The translations under genes were made by a program, and so were the position numbers. DNA of 64,000 bases, taken from Lutibacter citreus. GTDB taxonomy: Bacteria; Bacteroidota; Bacteroidia; Flavobacteriales; Flavobacteriaceae. Shown piece after piece: positions 16,844 through 25,022 of this stretch (within the stretch, counting starts at the first letter, position 1; each line of letters opens with the position of its first letter). The notes under the pieces are model-generated. The model was not told where the DNA came from, did not search any database, and worked only from the letters and a program-made list of their open reading frames with translations. Location: the NCBI RefSeq assembly GCF_003260195.1, contig NZ_QEIH01000009.1:124001-188000 (forward strand), written 5' to 3'.

Positions 16844-17731
16844 TTATTCGAATAAATCAGACGATAAATACCTATCACCTCTATCACAAATAATGGCTAC
16901 AATAACTCCTTTTTCTAAAGTTTCAGCTAATTTAACTGCAGTTGCCACAGAACCACCGCTACTCATTCCTGCAAATATTCCTTCTTCATTTGCAAGTCTT
17001 TTTGTCATTTTACGAGCTTCTTGTTCACTAACCTCCATAACAACATCAACTTTTTTAGGGTTAAATATCTTAGGTAAAAACTCTGGAGACCATTTTCTTA
17101 TTCCAGGTATTTTTGAATTATCTGTTGGTTGAGCTCCAACTATTTGAATATTTTTATTTTGTTCTTTTAAATAAGTTGAAGTTCCCATTATTGTTCCGGT
17201 TGTACCCATAGCAGAAACAAAATGAGTTATTTCACCATCTGTGTCTTTCCAAATTTCAGGGCCGGTTGTTTTATAATGTGCTTTCCAATTATCATCATTT
17301 GCAAATTGGTTTAGCATTATATATCCTTTTTCCTCAACCATTTTTTCGGCATAAGCTCTAGCGCCTTCAATTCCAATAGTACTAGAAGTTAAAGTTACTT
17401 TTGCTCCATAAGCTTGCATTGTTTGTACCCTTTCTTTAGTTGAGTTTTCAGGCATTACTAATTCAATTTGAATTCCAAATAATTGAGAAATCATAGCCAA
17501 TGCAATTCCTGTATTTCCACTAGTTGCTTCAATTAAATAAGCATCCTTTTTTATAGTACCTCTTTCTAATGCAGATGAAATCATGTTATAGGCTGCTCGG
17601 TCTTTAACGCTTCCTCCTGGGTTGTTACCTTCTAACTTTAGAAATAATGAAACATTTTTATTCTTTATTAAATGCTGTGCTTTAACTAGTGGTGTATTTC
17701 CTATAAAATCAATCAATGTATTACTTTTCAT
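16844..17731 (-). CDS. cysM: Cysteine synthase B
   Basis: O-acetylserine sulfhydrylase makes cysteine from O-acetylserine and sulfide or thiosulfate. The PLP lysine is Lys43 in GGSVKDRAA, the phosphate-binding loop is TSGNTGIAL, and the C-terminal region has AGMSSGGSV. The length of 295 aa and the N-terminus fit the CysM-type subgroup. The gene overlaps the upstream serine acetyltransferase gene by 11 bases, so substrate producer and consumer are co-translated. Confidence 0.9.
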   Translation of the reverse strand: MKSNTLIDFIGNTPLVKAQHLIKNKNVSLFLKLEGNNPGGSVKDRAAYNMISSALERGTIKKDAYLIEATSGNTGIALAMISQLFGIQIELVMPENSTKERVQTMQAYGAKVTLTSSTIGIEGARAYAEKMVEEKGYIMLNQFANDDNWKAHYKTTGPEIWKDTDGEITHFVSAMGTTGTIMGTSTYLKEQNKNIQIVGAQPTDNSKIPGIRKWSPEFLPKIFNPKKVDVVMEVSEQEARKMTKRLANEEGIFAGMSSGGSVATAVKLAETLEKGVIVAIICDRGDRYLSSDLFE

Positions 17732-18515
17732 TTCTTTTTTGTTTTACCCTAGTATCTGGTCTGTGATAAACTAAAGTGTTTTTTGGTATAGATTCTGTGA
17801 TCCAAACGTTACCACCAATTGTGCTGTTTTCTCCAATAATGGTATCGCCTCCTAAAATGGTAGCATTAGCATAAATAGTTACATTACTTTCTACGGTAGG
17901 ATGTCTTTTGGTGCCTTTCATATTTTTTTCTACTTGTAAAGCTCCTAAAGTAACACCTTGATAAATTTTTACATGATCCTTAATAATGCAGGTTTCACCT
18001 ATAACAGTACCAGTTGCATGGTCAATAAAAAATGATTTTCCAATGGTTGCTCCAGGGTGAATGTCTGTTCCTGTTTTACTATGTGCGTATTCACTCATTA
18101 ATCTAGGAATCAATGGAGTATCTAAAATAAATAATTCGTGACTAAAACGATATATTGCAATTGCGTAGAAACCAGGATATGCAAGATAAACTTCTTCAAT
18201 GTTGTTTGAAGCAGGATCTCCGCTCACCAATTCAAGCGCATCTAAATTTAAGTTATCAAATATTTCAGGAAGTGTATTTAAAAATTTATTCCAAATATCA
18301 TCACAAGAAGTTCTTACGGAGCAAGCTAATTTATAAATCTCTTTAAAATCCGTCTCTAATTGTTCTATATTTTGCTCAATGCAAGAATTAGAATCAAATA
18401 AAGTATAAAACAAATTATTAGTAAAAGCTTCAGTTTTAGTTTTTAAACTGAAGTTTAATTGCGGCTTGTTTTTGCTCGAAATTATTCTATTGATGATACT
18501 TTGTTTAGCTGTCAT
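17721..18515 (-). CDS. cysE: Serine O-acetyltransferase
   Basis: It acetylates serine with acetyl-CoA in the first committed step of cysteine synthesis. The N-terminal 130 residues are helical. The C-terminal half is a left-handed beta helix of hexapeptide repeats with HPGATIGKSFFIDHATGTVIGE and the catalytic His-Asp region DIHPGA. At 264 aa it resembles the EpsC-type serine acetyltransferases found in Bacteroidota. It is followed with an 11-base overlap by cysM. Confidence 0.92.
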   Translation of the reverse strand: MTAKQSIINRIISSKNKPQLNFSLKTKTEAFTNNLFYTLFDSNSCIEQNIEQLETDFKEIYKLACSVRTSCDDIWNKFLNTLPEIFDNLNLDALELVSGDPASNNIEEVYLAYPGFYAIAIYRFSHELFILDTPLIPRLMSEYAHSKTGTDIHPGATIGKSFFIDHATGTVIGETCIIKDHVKIYQGVTLGALQVEKNMKGTKRHPTVESNVTIYANATILGGDTIIGENSTIGGNVWITESIPKNTLVYHRPDTRVKQKRNEK

Positions 18516-18624
18516 AATTATTGGTTACTAATGAATATTAATTACCCATTGTATTTTAATATAACTTTAAAATTACAATGTATAGTAAAAATGCAATATG
18601 AAACTCTCTTTTATAAACTATAAA

Positions 18625-19740
18625 TTAAATAATAGTTGATTGGCCTAAATCAATGTTATCTTTATTGTAAAATGTATTTTCATCATCTAAAATAAAGTCG
18701 CTAATAAAAGTTCCTACATTTGTTGTTGAAAAATGATTTGTTGAATTTAAATCAGGTGTTGTGATATTTAACTCAATAGATTTTTCTACAGCAGCTCTAA
18801 TAGATTCAGCTTCTTCAAACAATTCAAAATGTTCTAACAATAATGCTGCAGATAAAATAGCAGCAAGAGGGTTTGCAATATTTTTTCCTTTTGCTCTTGG
18901 AAAAGATCCGTGAATTGGTTCAAATAGAGCGGTATGTTTACCAACAGATGCAGATGCTAATAAACCGATAGATCCAGAAATTACACTTGCTTCATCAGAT
19001 AATATATCACCAATCATATTTTCTGTTAAAATAACATCAAATTGCGTTGGTTTTAAAATTAACTGTTTGGCAGCATTTTCAGCATATAAAAAGTTTAACT
19101 CAACGCTAGGATGCTTCTTTCCTATTTCTATTACTCGATTTCTCCATAGTTTAGAAGTTTCTAAAACATTGGATTTATCCACAAGAGTTAATTTTTTTCT
19201 TCTAATTTTTGCGGCGTTAAATGCTAAATGAGTAATTCTATCAATTTCTTCAACTGAATAAGAACATGTATCATAGGCTGTTAAGCCGTCTTCGCTTAAT
19301 TTTTTTTCTCCAAAATAAATTCCACCAGTCAATTCTCTAAATATAACTATGTCAACACCATTCACAACTTCCTCTTTTAGATTAGATTTATGAATTAAAG
19401 AGTCGTAAGTAATAACAGGTCTAATGTTAGCGTACAAACCTAGTTTAAGTCTTAATTGGAGTAAACCTTGTTCAGGTCTAATTTTAATATTTGGATTATT
19501 ATCATATTTAGGATCACCAATAGCACCAAATAAAATGGCATCAGCTTTTGAACAAATTTTTAAAGTTTCTTCAGGTAGCGGATCTCCTGTTTCATCAATA
19601 GCGGCTGCACCTACAAGAGCTTTTGTATATTTAAAAGTGTGTTGGTGTTTTTCAGCTATAGCGTCTAATACTTTTACAGCTTGTTGAGTTACTTCTGGTC
19701 CAATTCCATCGCCTGGAAGTAAAGCGATATTTAATTTCAT
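18625..19740 (-). CDS. leuB: 3-isopropylmalate dehydrogenase
   Basis: It oxidises and decarboxylates 3-isopropylmalate to 2-ketoisocaproate in leucine synthesis. The N-terminal NIALLPGDGIGPEV, RPEQGLLQLRLKLGLYANIRP, the ENMIGDILSDEASV metal-binding aspartates and the later GSIGLLASASVG are classic for the family. The 371-aa length is slightly longer than usual because of a C-terminal tail. It lies downstream of leuA with about 195 bases between them, so it may be a separate transcript or follow read-through of a weak hairpin. Confidence 0.94.
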   Translation of the reverse strand: MKLNIALLPGDGIGPEVTQQAVKVLDAIAEKHQHTFKYTKALVGAAAIDETGDPLPEETLKICSKADAILFGAIGDPKYDNNPNIKIRPEQGLLQLRLKLGLYANIRPVITYDSLIHKSNLKEEVVNGVDIVIFRELTGGIYFGEKKLSEDGLTAYDTCSYSVEEIDRITHLAFNAAKIRRKKLTLVDKSNVLETSKLWRNRVIEIGKKHPSVELNFLYAENAAKQLILKPTQFDVILTENMIGDILSDEASVISGSIGLLASASVGKHTALFEPIHGSFPRAKGKNIANPLAAILSAALLLEHFELFEEAESIRAAVEKSIELNITTPDLNSTNHFSTTNVGTFISDFILDDENTFYNKDNIDLGQSTII

Positions 19741-19810
19741 ACATGTTTAATTGAATGATTGTCGAACCTTTAAAGTTGTCAAATCAAATTTTAATATTTA
19801 TTATATACAA

Positions 19811-19840
19811 ATTAAGCCTTTTCTTTTGAAAAGGCTTAAT
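19811..19840 (-). terminator. 13-bp inverted repeat between leuA and leuB
   Basis: Positions 19811-19823 and 19828-19840 form a perfect 13-bp stem with a four-base loop. The downstream minus-strand sequence has only three consecutive T residues, so termination may be inefficient. I saw no leader peptide between leuA and leuB. It could be a partial terminator or an mRNA-stabilising hairpin. Confidence 0.5.
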
Positions 19841-19935
19841 AATAACTATTAAAATTAATAAATTTAACTTAGTATTTTAAAATTAATAACAATTTTCACA
19901 TAAAACTATTGTTAATTGATTTTAAAATGAGTGGT

Positions 19936-21111
19936 TTAGATATGTATTTTTGTTTTTAAAATATGGTTTAAATCCATTAAATGGTGAATGTCTTCATCAT
20001 TTACTTGTTTATGATGATCTGCAAATTTTAAAAATTGAGGATATAAATCATCCAATTGAATTTTTGTTAAATCAAATCCAATATTTTTTGCTCTATATGC
20101 TAAAGCAGCTCTACCACTTCTTGCAGTTAAAACAATAGAAGATTCAGTAACTCCAACATCTGCTGGATCCATTATTTCATATGTTTCACGGTTTTTTATA
20201 ACACCATCTTGATGTATTCCCGAACTATGTGCAAAAGCATTTTCGCCAACAACAGCTTTGTTTGGTTGCACTAACATTCCCATACTTTCTTGTACAAGTT
20301 TACTTGTATCGTACAATAATTTTGTATTTACACCAGTGTCTAAATTTAAGTAAGGGTGTTGTTTTAAGATCATTACAACCTCTTCTAAAGCCGTATTTCC
20401 TGCACGCTCTCCAATACCGTTAATAGTACATTCTATTTGACGTGCTCCATTTTGAATACCAGCAATAGCATTTGCAGTTGCCAAACCTAAATCATTATGA
20501 CAGTGACAAGAAATAATCACATTGTCAATTCCTTTTACATTTTCTTTTAAGTATTTTATTTTTGCACCGTATTCATCAGGTAAACAATATCCTGTAGTAT
20601 CAGGGATATTTACAACAGTGGCACCGGCTTTAATAACAGCTTCTATAACTCTAGCTAAATACTCATTGCTTGTTCTACCAGCATCTTCAGCATAAAACTC
20701 TACATCTTCAACAAAAGTTTTTGAAAATTTAACAGCACCTATAGCACGTTCAATTATTTTTTCTTCAGTTGAATTAAATTTAAATTTAATATGAGATTCA
20801 GAAGTTCCTATTCCAGTATGTATTCTTGGTCTCTTAGCGTATTTTAATGCTTGTGCAGCTACTTCAATATCTTTTTGGTTTGCTCTGGTTAACCCACAAA
20901 CCGTTGCAGTTTTTACTAGTTTTGAAATTCTTTCTACAGAATTAAAATCACCGGGACTTGAAATTGGAAATCCAGCTTCAATAACATCAACACCTAAAAT
21001 ATCAAGACGCTCAGCAATGACTAATTTTTGTTCAGTATTTAACTTACAACCAGGGACTTGTTCTCCATCTCTTAAGGTTGTATCAAAAATTTGGACTCTA
21101 TTTTTACTCAT
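19936..21111 (-). CDS. leuA: 2-isopropylmalate synthase, short form
   Basis: It condenses acetyl-CoA with 2-ketoisovalerate in the first step of leucine synthesis. The start at 21111 gives [18 protein letters not shown], the conserved N-terminus; an upstream in-frame ATG at 21144 would add 11 atypical Lys-rich residues. The metal ligands lie in DTTLRDGEQ and [11 protein letters not shown]. At 391 aa it lacks the C-terminal leucine-binding regulatory domain of the roughly 515-aa enzymes, so direct feedback inhibition is probably absent. A -7 element TATTTTTG (minus strand, 21149-21142) lies 31 bases upstream. leuC and leuD are not in this window. Confidence 0.92.
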   Translation of the reverse strand: MSKNRVQIFDTTLRDGEQVPGCKLNTEQKLVIAERLDILGVDVIEAGFPISSPGDFNSVERISKLVKTATVCGLTRANQKDIEVAAQALKYAKRPRIHTGIGTSESHIKFKFNSTEEKIIERAIGAVKFSKTFVEDVEFYAEDAGRTSNEYLARVIEAVIKAGATVVNIPDTTGYCLPDEYGAKIKYLKENVKGIDNVIISCHCHNDLGLATANAIAGIQNGARQIECTINGIGERAGNTALEEVVMILKQHPYLNLDTGVNTKLLYDTSKLVQESMGMLVQPNKAVVGENAFAHSSGIHQDGVIKNRETYEIMDPADVGVTESSIVLTARSGRAALAYRAKNIGFDLTKIQLDDLYPQFLKFADHHKQVNDEDIHHLMDLNHILKTKIHI

Positions 21112-21261
21112 TTTTGATTTTTTTTTATCACATTTGAATTTCAAAAATAGAGTTATAGGTTTTCTAAAATTAGGGGTTTTTAATAAAATTTACTATATTC
21201 AAATGGGTAATATACCTATTAAAGAGTTGAAAATCAATAAAATAAAAATAAATTAGTTACA

Positions 21262-22806
21262 ATGGCTATTGAGCAAAAAGATGCACTTTTTACATTAGTA
21301 AAGTCACTTTCAAAATCTGAAAAACGACAATTTAAACTGTATGTTGGTAGATTAGGGGGAAATTCTGAAGCTAATTTTATATCGTTATTTAATTTATTGG
21401 ATAAAGTAAATGTTTATAATGATGGTTTAATATTAAAAAAAACCAATATTAAAAAACAGCAAATATCTAATACCAAAGCACATTTATATAAGCAAATTTT
21501 GGTGAGTTTAAGGATGAATCCTGTGCATCAAAATGTAAGTTCGCAAATAAGAGAGCAGTTTGATTTTGCAACTGTTTTGTATAACAAAGGTTTGTATAAG
21601 CAAAGTTTAAAAATTTTAGATAAAGCAAAAGAGTTGGCGCTTAGTAATGGTGAAAATAATTTAGCTTATGAAATAGTTGAGTTTGAAAAAATTATAGAAT
21701 CACAATATATTACAAGAAGTATGAGTAATAGAGCAGATGAACTTGCTGAACAAGCAAAGGAGTTAAGCTTAAAAAATGTGAGAATTAGTAAGCTTTCAAA
21801 CTTATCACTTCAATTATATAGTTTGCTTTTAAAAGCTGGTTATGTGAAAGATAACAAAGATTCTACATTATTAACAGAGTATTTTGAAAGTAGAATGCCG
21901 AAATTTGATTTGATGAAAATGGGTTTTAAGGAGAAGCTTTTTTTATACAAAGCTTATTTATGGCATAGCTTTATTAAACAAGATTTTGTTTCGGTATATA
22001 AATATTCTCATAAATGGGTTGATTTGTTTGAAGAGAATCCAGAAATGAAAAAACAACATCCTGTTTTTTATTTAAAAGGAGTCAATTATTTGGCAGAATC
22101 TCTATATTTAAATAGTCATAGAACAAAGTTTAAGGCAATACTTGAATCGTTAGATTTTGATATTAAAAACAATAATATAGTTTTAAATCAAAACACTAGT
22201 ACGTTGGCCTTTATTTATTACAATCAAAATAAATTGAACTTGTTTTTTTTAGAAGGGCAGTTTACAAAAGGACTAGATTTTGTTCAAAATTTATTAATTG
22301 AACTTAAAAAGTTTGAAGGGCAAATTGATGCGCATCACATTATGGTTTTTTACTATAAAATTGGTTGTATGTATTTTGGAGCTGGTAAAAACGAAGAGTG
22401 TATTTTTTATCTTCAAAAAATTATAAATAATAAAGATTTAAAAATGAGAGAAGACTTATTGTGTTTTTCTCGAGTTTTAAATTTGGTAACACATTACGAA
22501 GCTGGTATAGATTATAATATTGAAAAGCTTATTGTTTCAACATATAAATTTTTGTTGAAAATGGATGATTTACATGAGGTGCAGCGTAAAATGATCGCTT
22601 TTCTTAAAAACTTAAGTGATATATATCCTCAAGATTTACGTAAAGAATTTATTAAGCTTCATAAAGAATTAAGTAAATATAAAGAGCATCCTTTTGAAAA
22701 AAGAGCTTTCTTGTATTTAGATATTTTATCTTGGTTAGAAAGTAAAATTGAAAATAAATCAGTTGAGTCTATTATTCAAGAAAAGGCAAAAAAACTTTTA
22801 AAATAA
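21262..22806 (+). CDS. Helical-repeat protein of unknown function
   Basis: The 514-aa product has no signal peptide or membrane segment. It consists almost wholly of predicted alpha helices with tetratricopeptide-like periodicity (for example LYNKGLYKQSLKILDKAKELA at about residues 111-131). The N-terminus (LFTLVKSLSKSEKRQFKLYVG) looks conserved in Bacteroidota from memory. No enzymatic motif is visible, and a cytoplasmic scaffold role is possible but unsupported. It is transcribed divergently from leuA and precedes the ilv leader region, with no clear terminator after it. Confidence 0.65.
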   Translation: MAIEQKDALFTLVKSLSKSEKRQFKLYVGRLGGNSEANFISLFNLLDKVNVYNDGLILKKTNIKKQQISNTKAHLYKQILVSLRMNPVHQNVSSQIREQFDFATVLYNKGLYKQSLKILDKAKELALSNGENNLAYEIVEFEKIIESQYITRSMSNRADELAEQAKELSLKNVRISKLSNLSLQLYSLLLKAGYVKDNKDSTLLTEYFESRMPKFDLMKMGFKEKLFLYKAYLWHSFIKQDFVSVYKYSHKWVDLFEENPEMKKQHPVFYLKGVNYLAESLYLNSHRTKFKAILESLDFDIKNNNIVLNQNTSTLAFIYYNQNKLNLFFLEGQFTKGLDFVQNLLIELKKFEGQIDAHHIMVFYYKIGCMYFGAGKNEECIFYLQKIINNKDLKMREDLLCFSRVLNLVTHYEAGIDYNIEKLIVSTYKFLLKMDDLHEVQRKMIAFLKNLSDIYPQDLRKEFIKLHKELSKYKEHPFEKRAFLYLDILSWLESKIENKSVESIIQEKAKKLLK

Positions 22807-22821
22807 AATTTAAACAAAACT

Positions 22822-22851
22822 TTGCTTTTAAAAAAATAAGTTACATATTTG
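22822..22851 (+). promoter_or_regulatory. Promoter of the ilv operon
   Basis: TTG at 22822-22824, a 19-base spacer and CATATTTG at 22844-22851 match the consensus with one mismatch in the -7 element. The spacing is identical to that of the phe/tyr promoter. The leader peptide start codon lies 11 bases downstream. Confidence 0.55.
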
Positions 22852-22861
22852 TTTTTCAATT

Positions 22862-22927
22862 ATGAAGAAAGTCAATATCAATATCTTTTCTGTAAATGTC
22901 TCTGTGATTATTTCGCAAGTAGGTTAG
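22862..22927 (+). CDS. First ilv leader peptide (Val/Ile rich)
   Basis: This 21-codon ORF begins MKKVNINIFSVNVSV. It contains five Val and four Ile codons, nine of 21 residues, ending in VIISQVG. Two Val codons are GTC, which is uncommon in this AT-rich DNA. It lies between the ilv promoter and an intrinsic terminator. Stalling on Val or Ile codons would be expected to free the antiterminator arm at the stop codon. Function is inferred from composition and RNA geometry; it is too short for standard gene finding. Confidence 0.8.
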   Translation: MKKVNINIFSVNVSVIISQVG

Positions 22928-22969
22928 GACTGTTATTGTAATTACATATAAATTATAAAGCCTTCCTAA
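22924..22969 (+). promoter_or_regulatory. Antiterminator pairing of ilv attenuator 1
   Basis: TTAGGA at 22924-22929 overlaps the leader stop codon (22925-22927). It is complementary to TCCTAA at 22964-22969, within the 5' arm of the terminator. Only six pairs are visible, so this is the weakest of the three antiterminators. Confidence 0.5.
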
Positions 22970-22989
22970 ATTTTAGTAAGGCTTTTTTA
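22959..22989 (+). terminator. Intrinsic terminator of ilv attenuator 1
   Basis: AGCCTTcCTAAA (22959-22970) pairs with TTTAGtAAGGCT (22972-22983) over 12 positions with a single mismatch, followed by six T residues. Confidence 0.88.
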
Positions 22990-22999
22990 TTATAAAAAA

Positions 23000-23062
23000 A
23001 TGAAATTAATAAAAATACAAATCGTCATTTTAATTCAAGTCGTTATTGTCTTAATAACGTGA
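23000..23062 (+). CDS. Second ilv leader peptide (Ile/Val/Leu rich)
   Basis: This 20-codon ORF reads MKLIKIQIVILIQVVIVLIT. Fourteen of its 20 residues are branched-chain: seven Ile, four Val and three Leu. It starts 11 bases after the T run of the first ilv terminator and is followed by its own terminator, so the two attenuators are in series on one transcript. Leu appears only in this second leader. Translation and regulatory function are inferred. No promoter is obvious between the two leaders. Confidence 0.8.
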   Translation: MKLIKIQIVILIQVVIVLIT

Positions 23063-23102
23063 TGAAGGTTTGTATATATAATCAAATAAAAAAACCTACA
23101 TC
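23061..23102 (+). promoter_or_regulatory. Antiterminator pairing of ilv attenuator 2
   Basis: GATGAAGGTTT at 23061-23071, overlapping the leader stop codon 23060-23062, can pair with AAACCTACATC at 23092-23102 at ten of 11 positions. The segment nearly copies the terminator's own 3' arm (GATGTAGGTTT), so it acts as a decoy. The two structures are mutually exclusive. Confidence 0.72.
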
Positions 23103-23127
23103 TAAAAAAATGATGTAGGTTTTTTTA
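23091..23127 (+). terminator. Intrinsic terminator of ilv attenuator 2
   Basis: AAAACCTACATC (23091-23102) and GATGTAGGTTTT (23112-23123) form a perfect 12-bp stem with a nine-base loop, and the T run continues to 23126. Confidence 0.9.
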
Positions 23128-23336
23128 TTGCATAATCATTGTAAAAAATAACAACTTAAAAATCTTAAAATCAATATATTATGAATAATTAGAAGAGACT
23201 GAATATTGTAAAAAAAGTAAAAAAAAAAGTAATAAAACAAATATCTAATTTAAATTTGTTCCTTATTAAAAAATAGTAAATATAAATTGAATTAATTTGC
23301 GAATTATTCAGTGAAATTGAAAAAACATTAAAATAA
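23128..23336 (+). other. 5' untranslated region of ilvD
   Basis: No ORF or hairpin of note is present after the second terminator. TAAATTTG at 23251-23258 fits a -7 element, but no TTG lies at the right distance upstream. An internal basal promoter that bypasses both attenuators is therefore possible but weakly supported. Confidence 0.4.
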
Positions 23337-25019
23337 ATGCAATTAAACAAATATAGTAAAAGAGTAACACAAGATCCAACGCAACCTGCAGCTCAAGCAA
23401 TGTTGTATGGAGTAGGTTTATCTGATGATGATATGAAAAAACCTCAAGTTGGTATTGCAAGTACTGGTTATGATGGTAACCCTTGTAATATGCACCTTAA
23501 TGGCTTAGCTGGATTTATTCAAGATGAAGTAAATAAAAATGACTTAGTTGGATTAAAGTTTAATACAATTGGAGTTAGTGATGGTATTTCAATGGGGACT
23601 TCAGGGATGAATTATTCTTTACCTTCTCGTGATGTTATTGCAGACTCTATTGAAATAGTAATGAATGCACAAAGTTATGATGGTTTAGTTACCGTTGTAG
23701 GTTGTGATAAAAATATGCCAGGAGCAATTATGGCAATGCTACGTTTAAATCGTCCATCATTAATGGTGTACGGAGGAACAATTGCTTCGGGAAAACACAA
23801 TGGTAAAAAATTAAATATTGTTTCTGCTTTTGAAGCCTTAGGTCAGAAAATATCTGGAGCTATAGATGAAGAAGAATATAGACAAATTATTAAAAAAGCA
23901 ATTCCAGGAGCAGGAGCTTGTGGAGGTATGTATACAGCAAATACAATGGCATCATCAATTGAAGCTATGGGATTTGCATTACCATATAATTCATCAATTC
24001 CAGCTGAAAATCCTCATAAAGAATCTGAAAGTGAGCGAATTGCCGCAGCTATCAAAAATTTACTGGAGTTGGATTTGAAACCTTTAGATATAATTACAAA
24101 AAAATCTCTTGAAAATGCAATTACATTAGTAAATGCTTTAGGAGGTTCTACAAATGCAGTACTACATTATTTAGCAATTGCACACGCAGCAGGTATTGAA
24201 TTTACTTTAGATGATTTTCAACGTGTAAGTGATAAAACACCTTTAATAGCAGATTTAAAACCAAGTGGAGAATATTTAATGGAAGATGTTCACGGAGTTG
24301 GAGGTACACCTGCAATTATGAAATATTTATTAGATGAAGGTTTTTTACATGGAGATTGTATGACAATTACAGGTAAAACATTGGCTGAGAATTTAGCAGA
24401 TGTAAAAGCTATTAAGTTTGAAGATGGTCAGGATGTTATTCATCCAACAGATAAAGCATTAAAATCTTCTGGAAATCTTCAAATTTTATTCGGAAATCTT
24501 GCTACAGCAGGTTCCGTAGCTAAAATTAGTGGTAAAGAAGGAAATTTATTTGAAGGGAAAGCAGTAGTTTTTAATAGTGAAGACGAAGCAAATGCAGGAA
24601 TTGGTGCAGGAAAAGTTTCAAGAGGAGATGTAGTAGTTATAAGATATGTAGGCCCAAAAGGAGGTCCGGGAATGCCAGAAATGCTAAAGCCAACTTCTAT
24701 GATAATGGGAGCAGGTTTAGGGAAATCAGTAGCGTTAATTACTGATGGACGTTTCTCTGGTGGAACTCACGGATTTGTTGTAGGACATATTACTCCAGAA
24801 GCACAATCTGGAGGAACAATTGGTTTGATAGAAGATGGTGATATTATTAAAATTGATGCCTCAAATAATTCTATTAATGTTCTTGTTTCTGAAGAAATAT
24901 TAGCAGAAAGAAAGACAAAGTGGGTTGAACCAGCTCCAAAACATACAAAAGGAATATTATATAAATATGCTAAAACAGTTTCTTCTGCTTCAGAAGGATG
25001 TGTTACAGATAAATTTTAA
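23337..25019 (+). CDS. ilvD: Dihydroxy-acid dehydratase
   Basis: It dehydrates dihydroxy-acids to 2-keto acids, the third common step of valine and isoleucine synthesis. The iron-sulfur cluster cysteines are visible in HLNGLAGF-adjacent CNMH, in [14 protein letters not shown] and in [12 protein letters not shown]. The length of 560 aa is standard for the IlvD/Edd family. It is the first structural gene of the ilv operon and is followed after three bases by ilvB. Expression is probably set by the two tandem attenuators upstream. Confidence 0.96.
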   Translation: MQLNKYSKRVTQDPTQPAAQAMLYGVGLSDDDMKKPQVGIASTGYDGNPCNMHLNGLAGFIQDEVNKNDLVGLKFNTIGVSDGISMGTSGMNYSLPSRDVIADSIEIVMNAQSYDGLVTVVGCDKNMPGAIMAMLRLNRPSLMVYGGTIASGKHNGKKLNIVSAFEALGQKISGAIDEEEYRQIIKKAIPGAGACGGMYTANTMASSIEAMGFALPYNSSIPAENPHKESESERIAAAIKNLLELDLKPLDIITKKSLENAITLVNALGGSTNAVLHYLAIAHAAGIEFTLDDFQRVSDKTPLIADLKPSGEYLMEDVHGVGGTPAIMKYLLDEGFLHGDCMTITGKTLAENLADVKAIKFEDGQDVIHPTDKALKSSGNLQILFGNLATAGSVAKISGKEGNLFEGKAVVFNSEDEANAGIGAGKVSRGDVVVIRYVGPKGGPGMPEMLKPTSMIMGAGLGKSVALITDGRFSGGTHGFVVGHITPEAQSGGTIGLIEDGDIIKIDASNNSINVLVSEEILAERKTKWVEPAPKHTKGILYKYAKTVSSASEGCVTDKF

Positions 25020-25022
25020 TAT

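Noticed and set aside
16743-17132. 129-codon plus-strand ORF over the sugar aminotransferase promoter and the end of cysM
   Set aside because: It is antisense to cysM, which has all family motifs, and its product is low-complexity; a reading-frame shadow.
19741-19935. Leader-peptide attenuator for leuB
   Set aside because: The minus strand between leuA and leuB has no ORF enriched in Leu codons, and the inverted repeat lacks a proper T run.
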